Source: Novosphingobium sp.
Lineage (GTDB): Bacteria > Pseudomonadota > Alphaproteobacteria > Sphingomonadales > Sphingomonadaceae
Assembly: GCA_024236175.1 (NCBI GenBank)
Contig: JACKKY010000003.1
Span: 248,001 to 312,000 of the forward strand
DNA length: 64,000 nucleotides
Reading direction: 5' to 3'
The notes beneath the pieces are model-generated. The model was not told the origin of the DNA, searched no databases, and saw only the letters and a list, made by a program, of their open reading frames with translations. The position numbers and the translations under genes were made by a program. Shown here in pieces: positions 26,290-34,351 of this stretch (the stretch's first letter is position 1; each line of letters begins with the position of its first letter).

Positions 26290-26946
26290 TCAGATGCTTG
26301 CCTTCGCGCCTTCCATCACGAAATCGGCGACGGCGGCGCGAATTCTCTTGTCATCGGCGATCCCGGCCGGAAACAGCAGGTCCCTGAACACCGTGCATGC
26401 TAAAATCGTGGCGAAGGAGATCCGGGCCGTCAGTTCGGTATCGCTTTCCTGCGCGCCGGGGTCGCGCGCTTCGACGATGCCCACCATCTTGTCGAGATAT
26501 TCCTGCAATCCGCTCAGCACCGGTGCGTCCGGTTCATCGCCATTGCCAAAGGCTTCGTTGGCGAACAGCGAGCGGAACATGCGCGAATGCCGGCGCAGGA
26601 AGTCTTGCTGCGCCTCGATATAGTCCCGGCTCGCACTCAGCCGGCCCTCGTCGTCATTCTCCTCGAAGCGATGCTCTTCGGTAAAGCGCGTGTAATGGAT
26701 GTCGAGGTATGTGAAGATCGCCTGCTGGAACAGGCCTTCCTTCGAATCGAAATGCTTGAACAGCAGCGCCTCGACCACGCCGGCGCGCTGGGCGATGGCC
26801 GCAGTCCTTGCGCCCGAAAAGCCGTGCTCGCCGAATTCCGTCACCGCGGCGGCAAGGATCCGGTCGATCACTTCCCGGGTGCTGCGCCGCGTCCGCCGGG
26901 TCCTGACCACCTGCTTGTGATCGCCTGAACTCATCACCCCATCCAT
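26290..26946 (-). CDS. TetR family transcriptional regulator
   Basis: The 218-aa TetR-type repressor has an N-terminal helix-turn-helix domain (about 20-65: VIDRILAAAVTEFGEHGFSG, then TAAIAQRAGVVEALLFKHF) and a C-terminal all-helical ligand domain. It is divergent from the degradative operon starting at 27081 and most likely controls it. A 12-bp perfect palindrome (27036-27047) between them is a candidate operator. The start is 26946, or 26934 (MSSGDHK), four residues shorter. The inducer is probably a substrate or intermediate of that operon. Confidence 0.88.
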   Translation of the reverse strand: MDGVMSSGDHKQVVRTRRTRRSTREVIDRILAAAVTEFGEHGFSGARTAAIAQRAGVVEALLFKHFDSKEGLFQQAIFTYLDIHYTRFTEEHRFEENDDEGRLSASRDYIEAQQDFLRRHSRMFRSLFANEAFGNGDEPDAPVLSGLQEYLDKMVGIVEARDPGAQESDTELTARISFATILACTVFRDLLFPAGIADDKRIRAAVADFVMEGAKASI

Positions 26947-27035
26947 TCCCGTTCGCTGCGCCGCCAGGCCCCGACCGGCCGTGCAGGCGATGCGGGGCGC
27001 GATATCGGTTCTTGCGGTTTCGCGCTAGATAGTAT

Positions 27036-27047
27036 CACTATATAGTG
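27036..27047. promoter_or_regulatory. Candidate TetR operator
   Basis: CACTATATAGTG is a perfect 12-bp palindrome, 33 bases before the SDR start at 27081 and about 90 bases before the TetR start. A partly overlapping AGT-ATC-ACT repeat lies just upstream. The position suits repression of the degradative operon and autoregulation. No direct binding evidence can be drawn from the sequence. Confidence 0.5.
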
Positions 27048-27080
27048 GAGTCGTCTCGAATGCGACTCGGGAGAGGTTGC

Positions 27081-27947
27081 ATGTTTGAATTTGCGGGGCG
27101 CATCGCCTTCATTACGGGCGGCGCAAGCGGCATCGGCCTGGCGCTGGGCAAGGCGCTGGCCGGCGAAGGGGCGCGTGTCGTCCTGGCCGATATCAATGGC
27201 GATGCGCTGGCGGAGGCAGAGCGCGCGGTCTCCGGCAAGGTCGCGACCGTCCAGCTCGATGTGCGCGATCGTTCGCAATGGCTGCACGCACGCAAATTCA
27301 CCGAAGCGCGGTTCGGTCCCGTCAGCATCCTGGTCAACAATGCCGGCATCATCAATGACGGCGGCGCGCAGGTCGCCCAGCGCGGCCTGATCGATCAGTC
27401 GCCGGACAGCTGGGACCGGATGATCGGCATCAACCTGACCGGCGTCTATAACGGCATTGCCACATTCGGGGCCCGCATGCGCGATCGCGGCGACGGGCAT
27501 ATCGTCAACACCGCATCGACACAGGGCGTCATCACCTGCGCGGGGGTCGGTTCCTACTGCGCGTCCAAGTTCGGCGTCGTCGCCATGTCCGAAGCGCTGC
27601 GGTACGAGCTTGAACCGCATGGCGTGGGGGTTTCGGTGCTGTGCCCCGGCGTGATCCAGACGGGGCTGGTGACAAATTCCAACCGGATCGTCGGGCTGCC
27701 CGCCCAGGACATGCCGGAAGGCTACGGGATGGACCCGGCACGGGTGGCCGAAATGGTCATGGAAGGGATCAGGGCCAACCGGCAATATATCTTCACGCAT
27801 GGCGAATATGCCGGGCCGGTCGATCAGCGGCACCGGGCGATCGAGCAAGCGCTGGCGCAAACACCCGTCTCGCCGCTGTACGATCCCGACCAGCCGCTTG
27901 CCGGCACGCAGGAATTCGCAGCGGCTATGATCGCGGCGGGGCGCTAG
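27081..27947 (+). CDS. Short-chain dehydrogenase/reductase (SDR)
   Basis: The 288-aa classical SDR has the cofactor motif TGGASGIG (12-19), Asp37 at the end of strand 2 (NAD preference likely), NNAG (86-89), Ser146 and Tyr159/Lys163 (YCASK). Its C terminus is about 30 residues longer than the core family and contains IFTHGEYAGPVDQRHRAIEQAL, a form common in SDRs of sphingomonad and mycobacterial degradation clusters. The start at 27081 has GGGAGAGG upstream; the frame to 27045 is not needed. It is first in the operon and ends six bases before the alcohol dehydrogenase start. Confidence 0.9.
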   Translation: MFEFAGRIAFITGGASGIGLALGKALAGEGARVVLADINGDALAEAERAVSGKVATVQLDVRDRSQWLHARKFTEARFGPVSILVNNAGIINDGGAQVAQRGLIDQSPDSWDRMIGINLTGVYNGIATFGARMRDRGDGHIVNTASTQGVITCAGVGSYCASKFGVVAMSEALRYELEPHGVGVSVLCPGVIQTGLVTNSNRIVGLPAQDMPEGYGMDPARVAEMVMEGIRANRQYIFTHGEYAGPVDQRHRAIEQALAQTPVSPLYDPDQPLAGTQEFAAAMIAAGR

Positions 27948-27952
27948 CGGCG

Positions 27953-28975
27953 ATGAAGGCCGCCGTCTGCCATAATTCGGCGGATCCGCTGGCGATCGAA
28001 CAGCGGCCCGATCCCGCCCCCGGACCCGGCGAAGTGCTCATCCGGGTGGAGCGCTGCGGCATTTGCGGCAGCGAGCTGCATATGCGGGACGGGCCGGCGC
28101 GCGCCTTTCCCGGCGGCATGGTGATGGGCCACGAAATCGCGGGCGAGGTGGTGGCGCTGGGCGAAGGCGTTGCCGGGCCGGGTATCGGCCGGCGGGTCGC
28201 GGTCTATCCCGCTGTCGGTTGCGGTGCCTGCCGGGCCTGCGAAACCGGCAACCAGATCCTGTGCCCCGAGGCCACAAGGCTGCTGGGCGGCTTTGCCGAA
28301 TATGCCGCGATCCCGGCGGCGGCGGCGATCGAGCTGCCCGATCACCTCACGCCGGCCGATGGCGCATTGATCGAACCGCTCACCGTGTCCTGGTATGGCG
28401 TGCGGCTGGCGGAGCTGCGCCCCGGCGCGCGTGTCGTGGTGCTGGGCGCGGGGACGATCGCGCTGTCGGCGATCTACTGGGCCAGACGGTCCGGGGCAGG
28501 GCGGATCGCTGCCCTGTCGCGCTCGCCGCGCCGCGCGGAACTGGCGCTGCGGATGGGCGCGGATGCCTTCCTTGCCTATGGCGATGATGAAGTGGCCGAG
28601 GCTGCCGAAGCCCTGGGCGGGCCGGCAGATGCGGTGTTCGAATGCGTCGGCGCGCCGGGCTTTCTGGGCAAGGCGATCGATCATGCCGGGCTGATGGGGC
28701 AGGTGCTTTCGCTGGGCTTCGGCGGCGAGCCGGATCCGGTGATCCCCGCCGTGGCCGGATTTCGCGGCGTGACGCTGCAATTCCCGGTCGGCTATTCGCA
28801 AGACGATTTCCGCCATGTCGCCCGCGAGATGACGCAGGGCCATGTCGATCCCAAGATCATGATCAGCAGCACTGTCGCGCTGGATGATCTGCCCGCCACA
28901 TTCGAGGAATTGCTGGGCGCCAATGCGCAAACCAAGGTCCAGGTCGCGCCCTTCGCGCCGGGCCATCCGCAATAG
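27953..28975 (+). CDS. Zinc-binding alcohol dehydrogenase (MDR family)
   Basis: The 340-aa medium-chain dehydrogenase has catalytic zinc ligand Cys38 (CGICGSE) with His60-Glu61. The structural-zinc cysteines are Cys90, Cys93, Cys96 and Cys104 (CGACRACETGNQILC). The Rossmann motif VVLGAGTIALSAIYW lacks the second and third glycines of the strict GxGxxG pattern. It oxidises an alcohol or reduces an aldehyde or ketone with NAD(P). MKAAV at 27953 is the standard family opening; the longer frame runs inside the upstream SDR gene. It sits between an SDR and an ene-reductase-like gene, so several redox steps of one route are probably encoded together. Confidence 0.9.
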   Translation: MKAAVCHNSADPLAIEQRPDPAPGPGEVLIRVERCGICGSELHMRDGPARAFPGGMVMGHEIAGEVVALGEGVAGPGIGRRVAVYPAVGCGACRACETGNQILCPEATRLLGGFAEYAAIPAAAAIELPDHLTPADGALIEPLTVSWYGVRLAELRPGARVVVLGAGTIALSAIYWARRSGAGRIAALSRSPRRAELALRMGADAFLAYGDDEVAEAAEALGGPADAVFECVGAPGFLGKAIDHAGLMGQVLSLGFGGEPDPVIPAVAGFRGVTLQFPVGYSQDDFRHVAREMTQGHVDPKIMISSTVALDDLPATFEELLGANAQTKVQVAPFAPGHPQ

Positions 28976-29006
28976 TTGAAACCGCAACAGGGAAACGGAG
29001 CCGAGG

Positions 29007-31130
29007 ATGTCGAAGTACAAGCACCTGCTTTCACCGGGCAGGATCGGCACGCTGGAAATCAGGAACCGCCTGCTCCAGACGGCGATGGGCAGCAACCTTG
29101 CCGAGGAAGGCGGGTTCGTCGGCGATGCGCTGGTCGCCTATCACGAGGCCCGCGCGGCCGGCGGCATCGGCCTGATCATTACCGAGGCGATCGCGGTCGG
29201 CCATCCGCAGGGCACGGTGCTGGTCAATCAGGTGGGCATTTCCGATGACAAGTTCATCCCCGGCCTGAAGCGGATGACAGATGCCGCGCACCGGCACGGC
29301 GCGAAGATGGCGGCGCAGCTTCACTTCGGCGGGATCATGGCGGCCAAGGACATGGTCGACGGCCGCGATGTCTGGGTTCCCTCGATGCCGCAGCCCAGCA
29401 GTGGCATCGGCATGCATGGCACGCTGTTTCCCGAAGAAGTGGCGATGACGCATCAGGCCAAGATCACGCAGGCGCCCAATTTCCGGGTTCTGGACCAGGC
29501 CGATATCGATCAGCTGATCGAATGGTTCGCCAGCGGTGCCGAACGCGCCGTCAGTGCCGGCTTCGATGCCGTCGAGATCCATGGCGGCCACGGATATATC
29601 ATCGCCGGCTTCCTTTCTCCGGCAAGCAACCAGCGCAACGATGACTATGGCGGCTCGGCGGAAAACCGGGTGCGGCTGCTGCGGCAGGTCACGGAAGCGA
29701 TCCGCGAACGCGTCGGCCCGGATTTCCCGGTCTGGTGCAAGATCGATTCCGCCGAATTCTTCGTCGAGAACGGCGTCGCGATCGAGGATGTCTGCTATTA
29801 CGCGCAAGTGGCTGAGCAGGCTGGCGCCGATGCGATCACGGTAACCGCGAACCACGATTATTCGATCCCGCGCGCCCTGTTCAGCTCCTATCTGCCGCAT
29901 GAGCCGGGCAAGCTGATCCCCTATGCCGCGCAGGTGAAAGCGGCGGTCTCGATCCCGATCACGACCGTCGGCAGGATCGATCCGGACGTCGCCGACAAGG
30001 CGATCGCCGACGGCAAGTTCGATTTCATGGCGATGGGCCGCAAGCAGCTTTCGGACCCGAATTACGCCAAGTCGCTTGCCGAGGGCGGGGTCGAGAAGGT
30101 GCGGCCCTGCATCTACTGCTATACCTGCCTTTCCCAGGCGATGGTCACGCAGCCGCTGCGCTGCTCGGTCAATGGCGATCTCGGCTTCGAAAAGGACGAT
30201 CTGCTTGCTGCGACCAGCGATCCGAAGCGGGTGGTGGTGGTCGGCGGTGGCCCCGGCGGCATGGAAGCGGCCCGCCGGCTGACGGTGCGCGGCCACCGCG
30301 TCACGCTTCTCGAAGGGAGCGACCAGCTGGGCGGAACCGCGCGCATCGCCGCGATTGCCTATGCTCCCAATGGCGATTTCGTCGACTGGCTCAAGCGAGA
30401 GCTCGCCTTGCTGCAGGTCGATGTCAGGCTGGGCACGATGGCTACAGTCGAATCCCTGCGCGCGCTCGATCCCGATGCGGTTGTCGTCGCCACCGGCGCG
30501 ATCCGCCGCGCTCCAGATATCGAAGGCAGGGAGCTTGCCCATGTCCATGACGGCCAGTCGCTGCACGCCTTGCTGCTGGGCGAGGAAGAGCGGGGCGCGA
30601 AGGGCAAGGCCAGCCTTGGGCAGCGCGCGATGATGGGCGCGGCCCGCACGCTGGGCATGACCGACAGCCCGGAGATGGTTCGCAAGGCCAGCAAGCTGTG
30701 GATGCCGCTGGGCGACAAGGTGGTGATCATCGGCGGCGAGCTGGTCGGGATGGAACTTGCCGAATTCCTCAATGAACGGGGGCGGGAGGTGACTCTGATC
30801 GGCGATGAGCCGCAATTCGGGCGCGGCCTTTCACCGGCGCGCCGGGCGGTGATGCTGGACGAGATGCCCCTGGACGGAATCGCCATCCATCAGGGTGCAG
30901 GCGATATCGCGATCCGCGAAAAGGCGGTGCATTTCACCACTAACGACGGTGAAGCGATGCAGGTCGCGGCTGACAACGTCATCATCGCCCAGGGCGCCGA
31001 AGCCAATACCGGGCTTTACGACGAACTCGTCGGGGCCGGAATCGAAGCGCATATGGTCGGGGATTGCCAGGGCGTCGGCTACATCATCGGCGCGGTGCGC
31101 AATGCCGCCGATGTCGCGGCGAAGATCTGA
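29007..31130 (+). CDS. Old-yellow-enzyme/FAD fusion oxidoreductase (2,4-dienoyl-CoA reductase-like)
   Basis: This 707-aa enzyme is built like 2,4-dienoyl-CoA reductase, trimethylamine dehydrogenase and BaiCD/BaiH. It has an FMN TIM barrel (1-360) with HGGHGYIIAGFLSPASNQR at the active site. The 4Fe-4S ligands are Cys368, Cys371, Cys374 and Cys386. An FAD fold follows (from about 409, VVVVGGGPGGMEAARRL), then an NAD(P) fold (from about 571, VVIIGGELVGMELAEFL). In the latter the third position of the glycine motif is Glu instead of Gly. It probably reduces or oxidises a conjugated double bond in the pathway served by the neighbouring SDRs and Rieske oxygenase. Confidence 0.9.
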   Translation: MSKYKHLLSPGRIGTLEIRNRLLQTAMGSNLAEEGGFVGDALVAYHEARAAGGIGLIITEAIAVGHPQGTVLVNQVGISDDKFIPGLKRMTDAAHRHGAKMAAQLHFGGIMAAKDMVDGRDVWVPSMPQPSSGIGMHGTLFPEEVAMTHQAKITQAPNFRVLDQADIDQLIEWFASGAERAVSAGFDAVEIHGGHGYIIAGFLSPASNQRNDDYGGSAENRVRLLRQVTEAIRERVGPDFPVWCKIDSAEFFVENGVAIEDVCYYAQVAEQAGADAITVTANHDYSIPRALFSSYLPHEPGKLIPYAAQVKAAVSIPITTVGRIDPDVADKAIADGKFDFMAMGRKQLSDPNYAKSLAEGGVEKVRPCIYCYTCLSQAMVTQPLRCSVNGDLGFEKDDLLAATSDPKRVVVVGGGPGGMEAARRLTVRGHRVTLLEGSDQLGGTARIAAIAYAPNGDFVDWLKRELALLQVDVRLGTMATVESLRALDPDAVVVATGAIRRAPDIEGRELAHVHDGQSLHALLLGEEERGAKGKASLGQRAMMGAARTLGMTDSPEMVRKASKLWMPLGDKVVIIGGELVGMELAEFLNERGREVTLIGDEPQFGRGLSPARRAVMLDEMPLDGIAIHQGAGDIAIREKAVHFTTNDGEAMQVAADNVIIAQGAEANTGLYDELVGAGIEAHMVGDCQGVGYIIGAVRNAADVAAKI

Positions 31131-31150
31131 GAAGGAAAGGAACAGACGCG

Positions 31151-31963
31151 ATGATGGGAGACGGGCGGGCCGAAGGTGTCGCGATAGTAACAGGCGCGGC
31201 GGGCGGCATGGGCTCTGCCTGCGCACGCAAGCTTGCCGCCGAAGGCTGGGACGAATTCCTGCTGTGCGATATCCATGCGGGGCGGCTTGAAAGCCTTGCC
31301 GATGATCTGCGCGCGGGCGGCGCGCAGGTCGATGTGCTGGCCGGCGATGTCGCCGATCCGGGTTGGGCCGATGCGCTGCTGGCGGCGCTTGGCTCCAGGA
31401 AGATCAGCGCGCTGATCCACACGGCGGGCCTTGCGCCGATGATGGCGGATGCGCCGCGCATCCTGGTGGTGAATCTCGATGCGACCGTGGCGCTGGTCGA
31501 TGCCGTGCGCGATCGCATGGCGGCAGGATCGGCCGCCGTGCTCTATGCCTCGAACTCCACCTATTTCCCGATGCCGCCCGAAGCGGCCGAGGCTTTCACC
31601 AGTCCGCTGCCGCCGGGCGGGACGGCACAGCTTGCCCATCTCGCCCCCGTGCCGGAGCTCGCCTATCCGCTCTCCAAGCTGGGCGTGCGTGCGCTGGTCA
31701 AGCGTGAGGCGAAGAGCTTCGGCGATCGCGGATCGCGGCTGATTTCGGTTTCGCCCGGCGCCATCGACACGCCGATGACCAAGGACGAGATCCCGAACAG
31801 CGAGCCCGCCCAGAAGATGATCCGCGATTCGGCCAGCGGCAGGATCGGCCGGCCCGAGGAAGTGGCCGCGGTGTCGGTGTTCCTGTGTTCGCCCGAGGCC
31901 AGCTTCGCCGTGGCGACCGACTGGCTGGTCGATGGCGGGCATACCGCGGCGATGGGATTCTAA
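31151..31963 (+). CDS. Short-chain dehydrogenase/reductase (SDR)
   Basis: The 270-aa SDR has the cofactor motif TGAAGGMG (14-21), Asp40 at the end of strand 2, a short central region and Tyr-x-x-x-Lys as YPLSK. The NNAG motif is replaced by HTAGLAP, and an extended loop with NSTYFPMPPEAAEAF precedes the active tyrosine, as in 3-alpha-hydroxysteroid dehydrogenase-like SDRs. The C terminus (VSVFLCSPEASFAVATDWLVDGG) is typical. It lies 20 bp after the flavoenzyme and 17 bp before the Rieske gene. The substrate is unknown, and the steroid-like resemblance is only suggestive. Confidence 0.87.
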   Translation: MMGDGRAEGVAIVTGAAGGMGSACARKLAAEGWDEFLLCDIHAGRLESLADDLRAGGAQVDVLAGDVADPGWADALLAALGSRKISALIHTAGLAPMMADAPRILVVNLDATVALVDAVRDRMAAGSAAVLYASNSTYFPMPPEAAEAFTSPLPPGGTAQLAHLAPVPELAYPLSKLGVRALVKREAKSFGDRGSRLISVSPGAIDTPMTKDEIPNSEPAQKMIRDSASGRIGRPEEVAAVSVFLCSPEASFAVATDWLVDGGHTAAMGF

Positions 31964-31980
31964 CCGGGCAGGCTGGCGCG

Positions 31981-33192
31981 ATGAACGAGCATACTCCTTC
32001 CTTCCAGCGGCCTTTCGACGACGCGTTGAAAGGGCTGGGTACCGACCCGATTCCCGCCGGTGTCTATTACGATCCGGACTGGTACCGGCTGGAAGTGGAG
32101 GCGATCTTCCGCCGCACCTGGCTCAATGTCGGCCATGTCTGCGAATTGCCGGAGCCCGGCAGCTTCTTTCGCTGCGAGCTGGAATTCGCCAATGCCTCGC
32201 TGATCGTCGCGCGCGGCAGGGACGGGGCGATCCGCGCCTTTCACAATGTCTGCACGCATCGCGGCACGCAGCTCGTGGGCGCGGCACGGGGCAAGGCCGC
32301 CACCTTCAGCTGCCCTTATCACAGGTGGACTTTCGGCAATGACGGGCAGCTGCTTTCGGCTCCCGATTTCGAGCGGTTCTATATCGACGACAAGGCGAGC
32401 TGCAATCTCGCCGAGGCCAGCGTCGATGTCTGCGCCGGGCTGATCTTCGTCAATCTCGATCGCCGGCCGCGCCAGTGCCTGCGCGAATTCCTCGGCCCGA
32501 TGGGCGAGATGATCGAAACGCTGCCGGTAAGCCGGGCGAGTGCGTGGGACGAATATGTCTATGAAATCGACGCCAACTGGAAAGTAACGTTCGACAATTT
32601 CCAGGAGAATTATCACCTGCGCTTCATCCACAAGCGCACCAATGGCGCGCCGCCGCTCGAAACCACCGAAAACCCTTATAACTACCCCATGGGTTTCGAA
32701 TTGTTCGGGCCGCACCGGATGAACACCAGCCCCGGCGGCAGCGTGCTCGACGATCCGCCAAAGCCGCTGCTGCTGCAACTGCTGGGCAGGATGGCGGCGC
32801 AATTCGCCGAAGAAGGGCTGACCGGCGGCGCGCATGACCGCGATTACTTCATCTTCTTTCCCAATCTTTATGTCTTCGGCAATCCGTCGATGCATTTCAC
32901 CCATGCCGTGCTGCCGCTTTCGGCGGAAAGATCGCGCGGCGTCTTCCGCTTCTACTGGAATGGAGAGCCGTCCGGCGCGCGGGCGCATCTCGCGCGCGAG
33001 CTTGCGCTGGCATTCGCCCGAGAGATCCATACCGAGGATGGCGACGTGCTGATGAAGGGCCAGAAGGGCATCGGCAGCGGCGCTCTCGACCATTTCCATT
33101 TTCAGAGCCAGGAAGTGATGTGCCGCCACCTGTATCATTCGGTCGATCGGATGGTGCGCGATTATCTGTCCGAGAAGGGCGGGGCGCGATGA
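31981..33192 (+). CDS. Rieske non-heme iron oxygenase, alpha subunit
   Basis: The 403-aa oxygenase has Rieske cluster ligands Cys91, His93, Cys111 and His114 (CTH, 17 residues, CPYH) and mononuclear iron histidines His212 and His217 (ENYHLRFIH). The bridging residue between the two sites is Glu209, where naphthalene-dioxygenase types have Asp. Glu is found in the carnitine/choline/glycine-betaine oxygenase group. No ferredoxin, reductase or beta subunit gene is nearby, so electron donors must be encoded elsewhere. The start at 31981 gives the family length. The stop overlaps the next start (ATGA). It presumably hydroxylates or demethylates the pathway substrate. Confidence 0.92.
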   Translation: MNEHTPSFQRPFDDALKGLGTDPIPAGVYYDPDWYRLEVEAIFRRTWLNVGHVCELPEPGSFFRCELEFANASLIVARGRDGAIRAFHNVCTHRGTQLVGAARGKAATFSCPYHRWTFGNDGQLLSAPDFERFYIDDKASCNLAEASVDVCAGLIFVNLDRRPRQCLREFLGPMGEMIETLPVSRASAWDEYVYEIDANWKVTFDNFQENYHLRFIHKRTNGAPPLETTENPYNYPMGFELFGPHRMNTSPGGSVLDDPPKPLLLQLLGRMAAQFAEEGLTGGAHDRDYFIFFPNLYVFGNPSMHFTHAVLPLSAERSRGVFRFYWNGEPSGARAHLARELALAFAREIHTEDGDVLMKGQKGIGSGALDHFHFQSQEVMCRHLYHSVDRMVRDYLSEKGGAR

Positions 33193-33536
33193 GCGCTGCC
33201 CGCCTCCTGCCAAATGGCTTCGCCCCGCTTGAGCCGTTCGTTGCCTTCTGGGCGGCCGATACGCTCTCGGGGCGCGACACCTGCCGGCTCGATTCCAGTG
33301 AGGAACAGCGCCTTGCCTTCTACGGCGCGGCGGCGGATCTTGCCGGCCAGGCTTGGGATTATCTCGATGGCAAGCCGCTGGCCGATTACGGGGCGGAGGA
33401 TCGCCGGCTGCTCTATCTGATGCTCAGCCTCGTCCATGTCGCGCTGGCGGTCGAAGTGCAGCGCGATGGCGAAGCGGAGCACGCAAGCGGCGCGCGGCGC
33501 ATGCCGATAACCCATTGCCATACTGATCCTGTTTGA
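33189..33536 (+). CDS. Small protein coupled to the Rieske oxygenase (unknown function)
   Basis: The 115-aa protein starts within the stop codon of the Rieske gene (ATGA overlap), indicating tight co-translation. It is mainly helical by composition, with LAFYGAAADLAGQAWDYL and LLYLMLSLVHVALAVEVQ, and ends in a histidine-containing tail (MPITHCHTDPV). No domain was recognised. It is too short and too dissimilar for a ring-hydroxylating beta subunit and has no cysteine pattern for a ferredoxin. It could be a small accessory or stabilising subunit of the oxygenase; only the gene arrangement supports this. Confidence 0.7.
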   Translation: MSAARLLPNGFAPLEPFVAFWAADTLSGRDTCRLDSSEEQRLAFYGAAADLAGQAWDYLDGKPLADYGAEDRRLLYLMLSLVHVALAVEVQRDGEAEHASGARRMPITHCHTDPV

Positions 33537-33555
33537 TCCGCAGAAAGGCATCACC

Positions 33556-33966
33556 ATGAATGCGCTCGCCTTTTCCTTCACCAAGCTTCTCGTGCGCGAT
33601 CTCGACGTGGCGGAGCGCTTTTACCGCGAAGTTTTCGGGATGAAGCCTGACCACCGCGTCGAAACGCAAGAGCATAAATATGCGCTGGACGAAGTGATCA
33701 TGTCGCTGGAAGGCGCGCCGGGTGCGCCGGCCGGCCATGCGCTGATCCTGACGCGGTATCTCGAGCGGCCGTGCCCGCCGGCCGGCGCGGCCTGGACCGG
33801 CTTCGTCGTCGCCGACATCGATGCCACGATTGCCGCGGTGGAAAGGGCAGGGGGACGCAGCGAGGTTCCCGTCCATGAAAACGCCGAACATGGCGTACGC
33901 GCCGCGATCGTCGCCGATCCCGATGGCCATCTGATAGAACTGATCCAGATGCTGGCCCCGCAATAG
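33556..33966 (+). CDS. VOC-superfamily (glyoxalase-like) protein
   Basis: This 136-aa VOC-fold protein has the standard first module LAFSFTKLLVRDLDVAERFYREVFGMKPD and a second module ending GVRAAIVADPDGHLIELIQ. It resembles glyoxalase I-like and lactoylglutathione-lyase-like proteins more than the three paralogues at 7917-9438, and is shorter. The glutamate in LIELIQ is a usual metal ligand. It is the last gene of the degradative operon, 19 bp after the 115-aa gene, with AAAGG ahead of the ATG. The reaction is unknown. Confidence 0.85.
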   Translation: MNALAFSFTKLLVRDLDVAERFYREVFGMKPDHRVETQEHKYALDEVIMSLEGAPGAPAGHALILTRYLERPCPPAGAAWTGFVVADIDATIAAVERAGGRSEVPVHENAEHGVRAAIVADPDGHLIELIQMLAPQ

Positions 33967-34351
33967 GATTTGATGCGGTCGGGTTGCAGCTTTTGGCAAT
34001 CTTTGCCATCGGAGGATTGTCCGCTCTCCCAGAATGGCTTTGCTCAAATCCCGGAATTCAAAGGTACCAGGCGCGTGGGGCCGGGACCTTTCCGATTTAC
34101 CCCTTTCCCCAGGAAGTCACGCTTATTAGCTGCGAGGGAAACAGACTAAGTTAGCGAAAATGCAAGCTCCCGACCGAGACTATCCCAAAGCCGATTCCCG
34201 AGGCTGGACCGAGTGGAACTGCGTTCCGAGTGACTGCGCTGAGCTTGATTTCCTTGTTCGTCGGGGGCACGACCTTCAAGTCATCAGGAATGTTCGGTCC
34301 CGAAAAATCGATACCTGCTCGCGGTGACGCATTGAGGTGCAAGACGAGAAA
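33967..34351. other. Intergenic stretch with possible gene remnant
   Basis: This 385-base stretch is less GC-rich than its neighbours. A minus-strand frame ending at 34151 encodes a protein-like segment (PNIPDDLKVVPPTNKEIKLS and following glycine-rich residues) without a good start, which may be a gene remnant. The opposite strand also has a 55-codon frame (34159-34326). Neither has homology I recognise. The promoter of the esterase at 34352 must lie here. Confidence 0.35.

Noticed and set aside
29031..30815. 594-aa minus-strand open frame
   Set aside because: Antisense of the old-yellow-enzyme fusion; histidine/arginine-rich and without any domain.
31960..33213. 417-aa minus-strand open frame
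   Set aside because: Antisense of the Rieske oxygenase, which carries all metal ligands.
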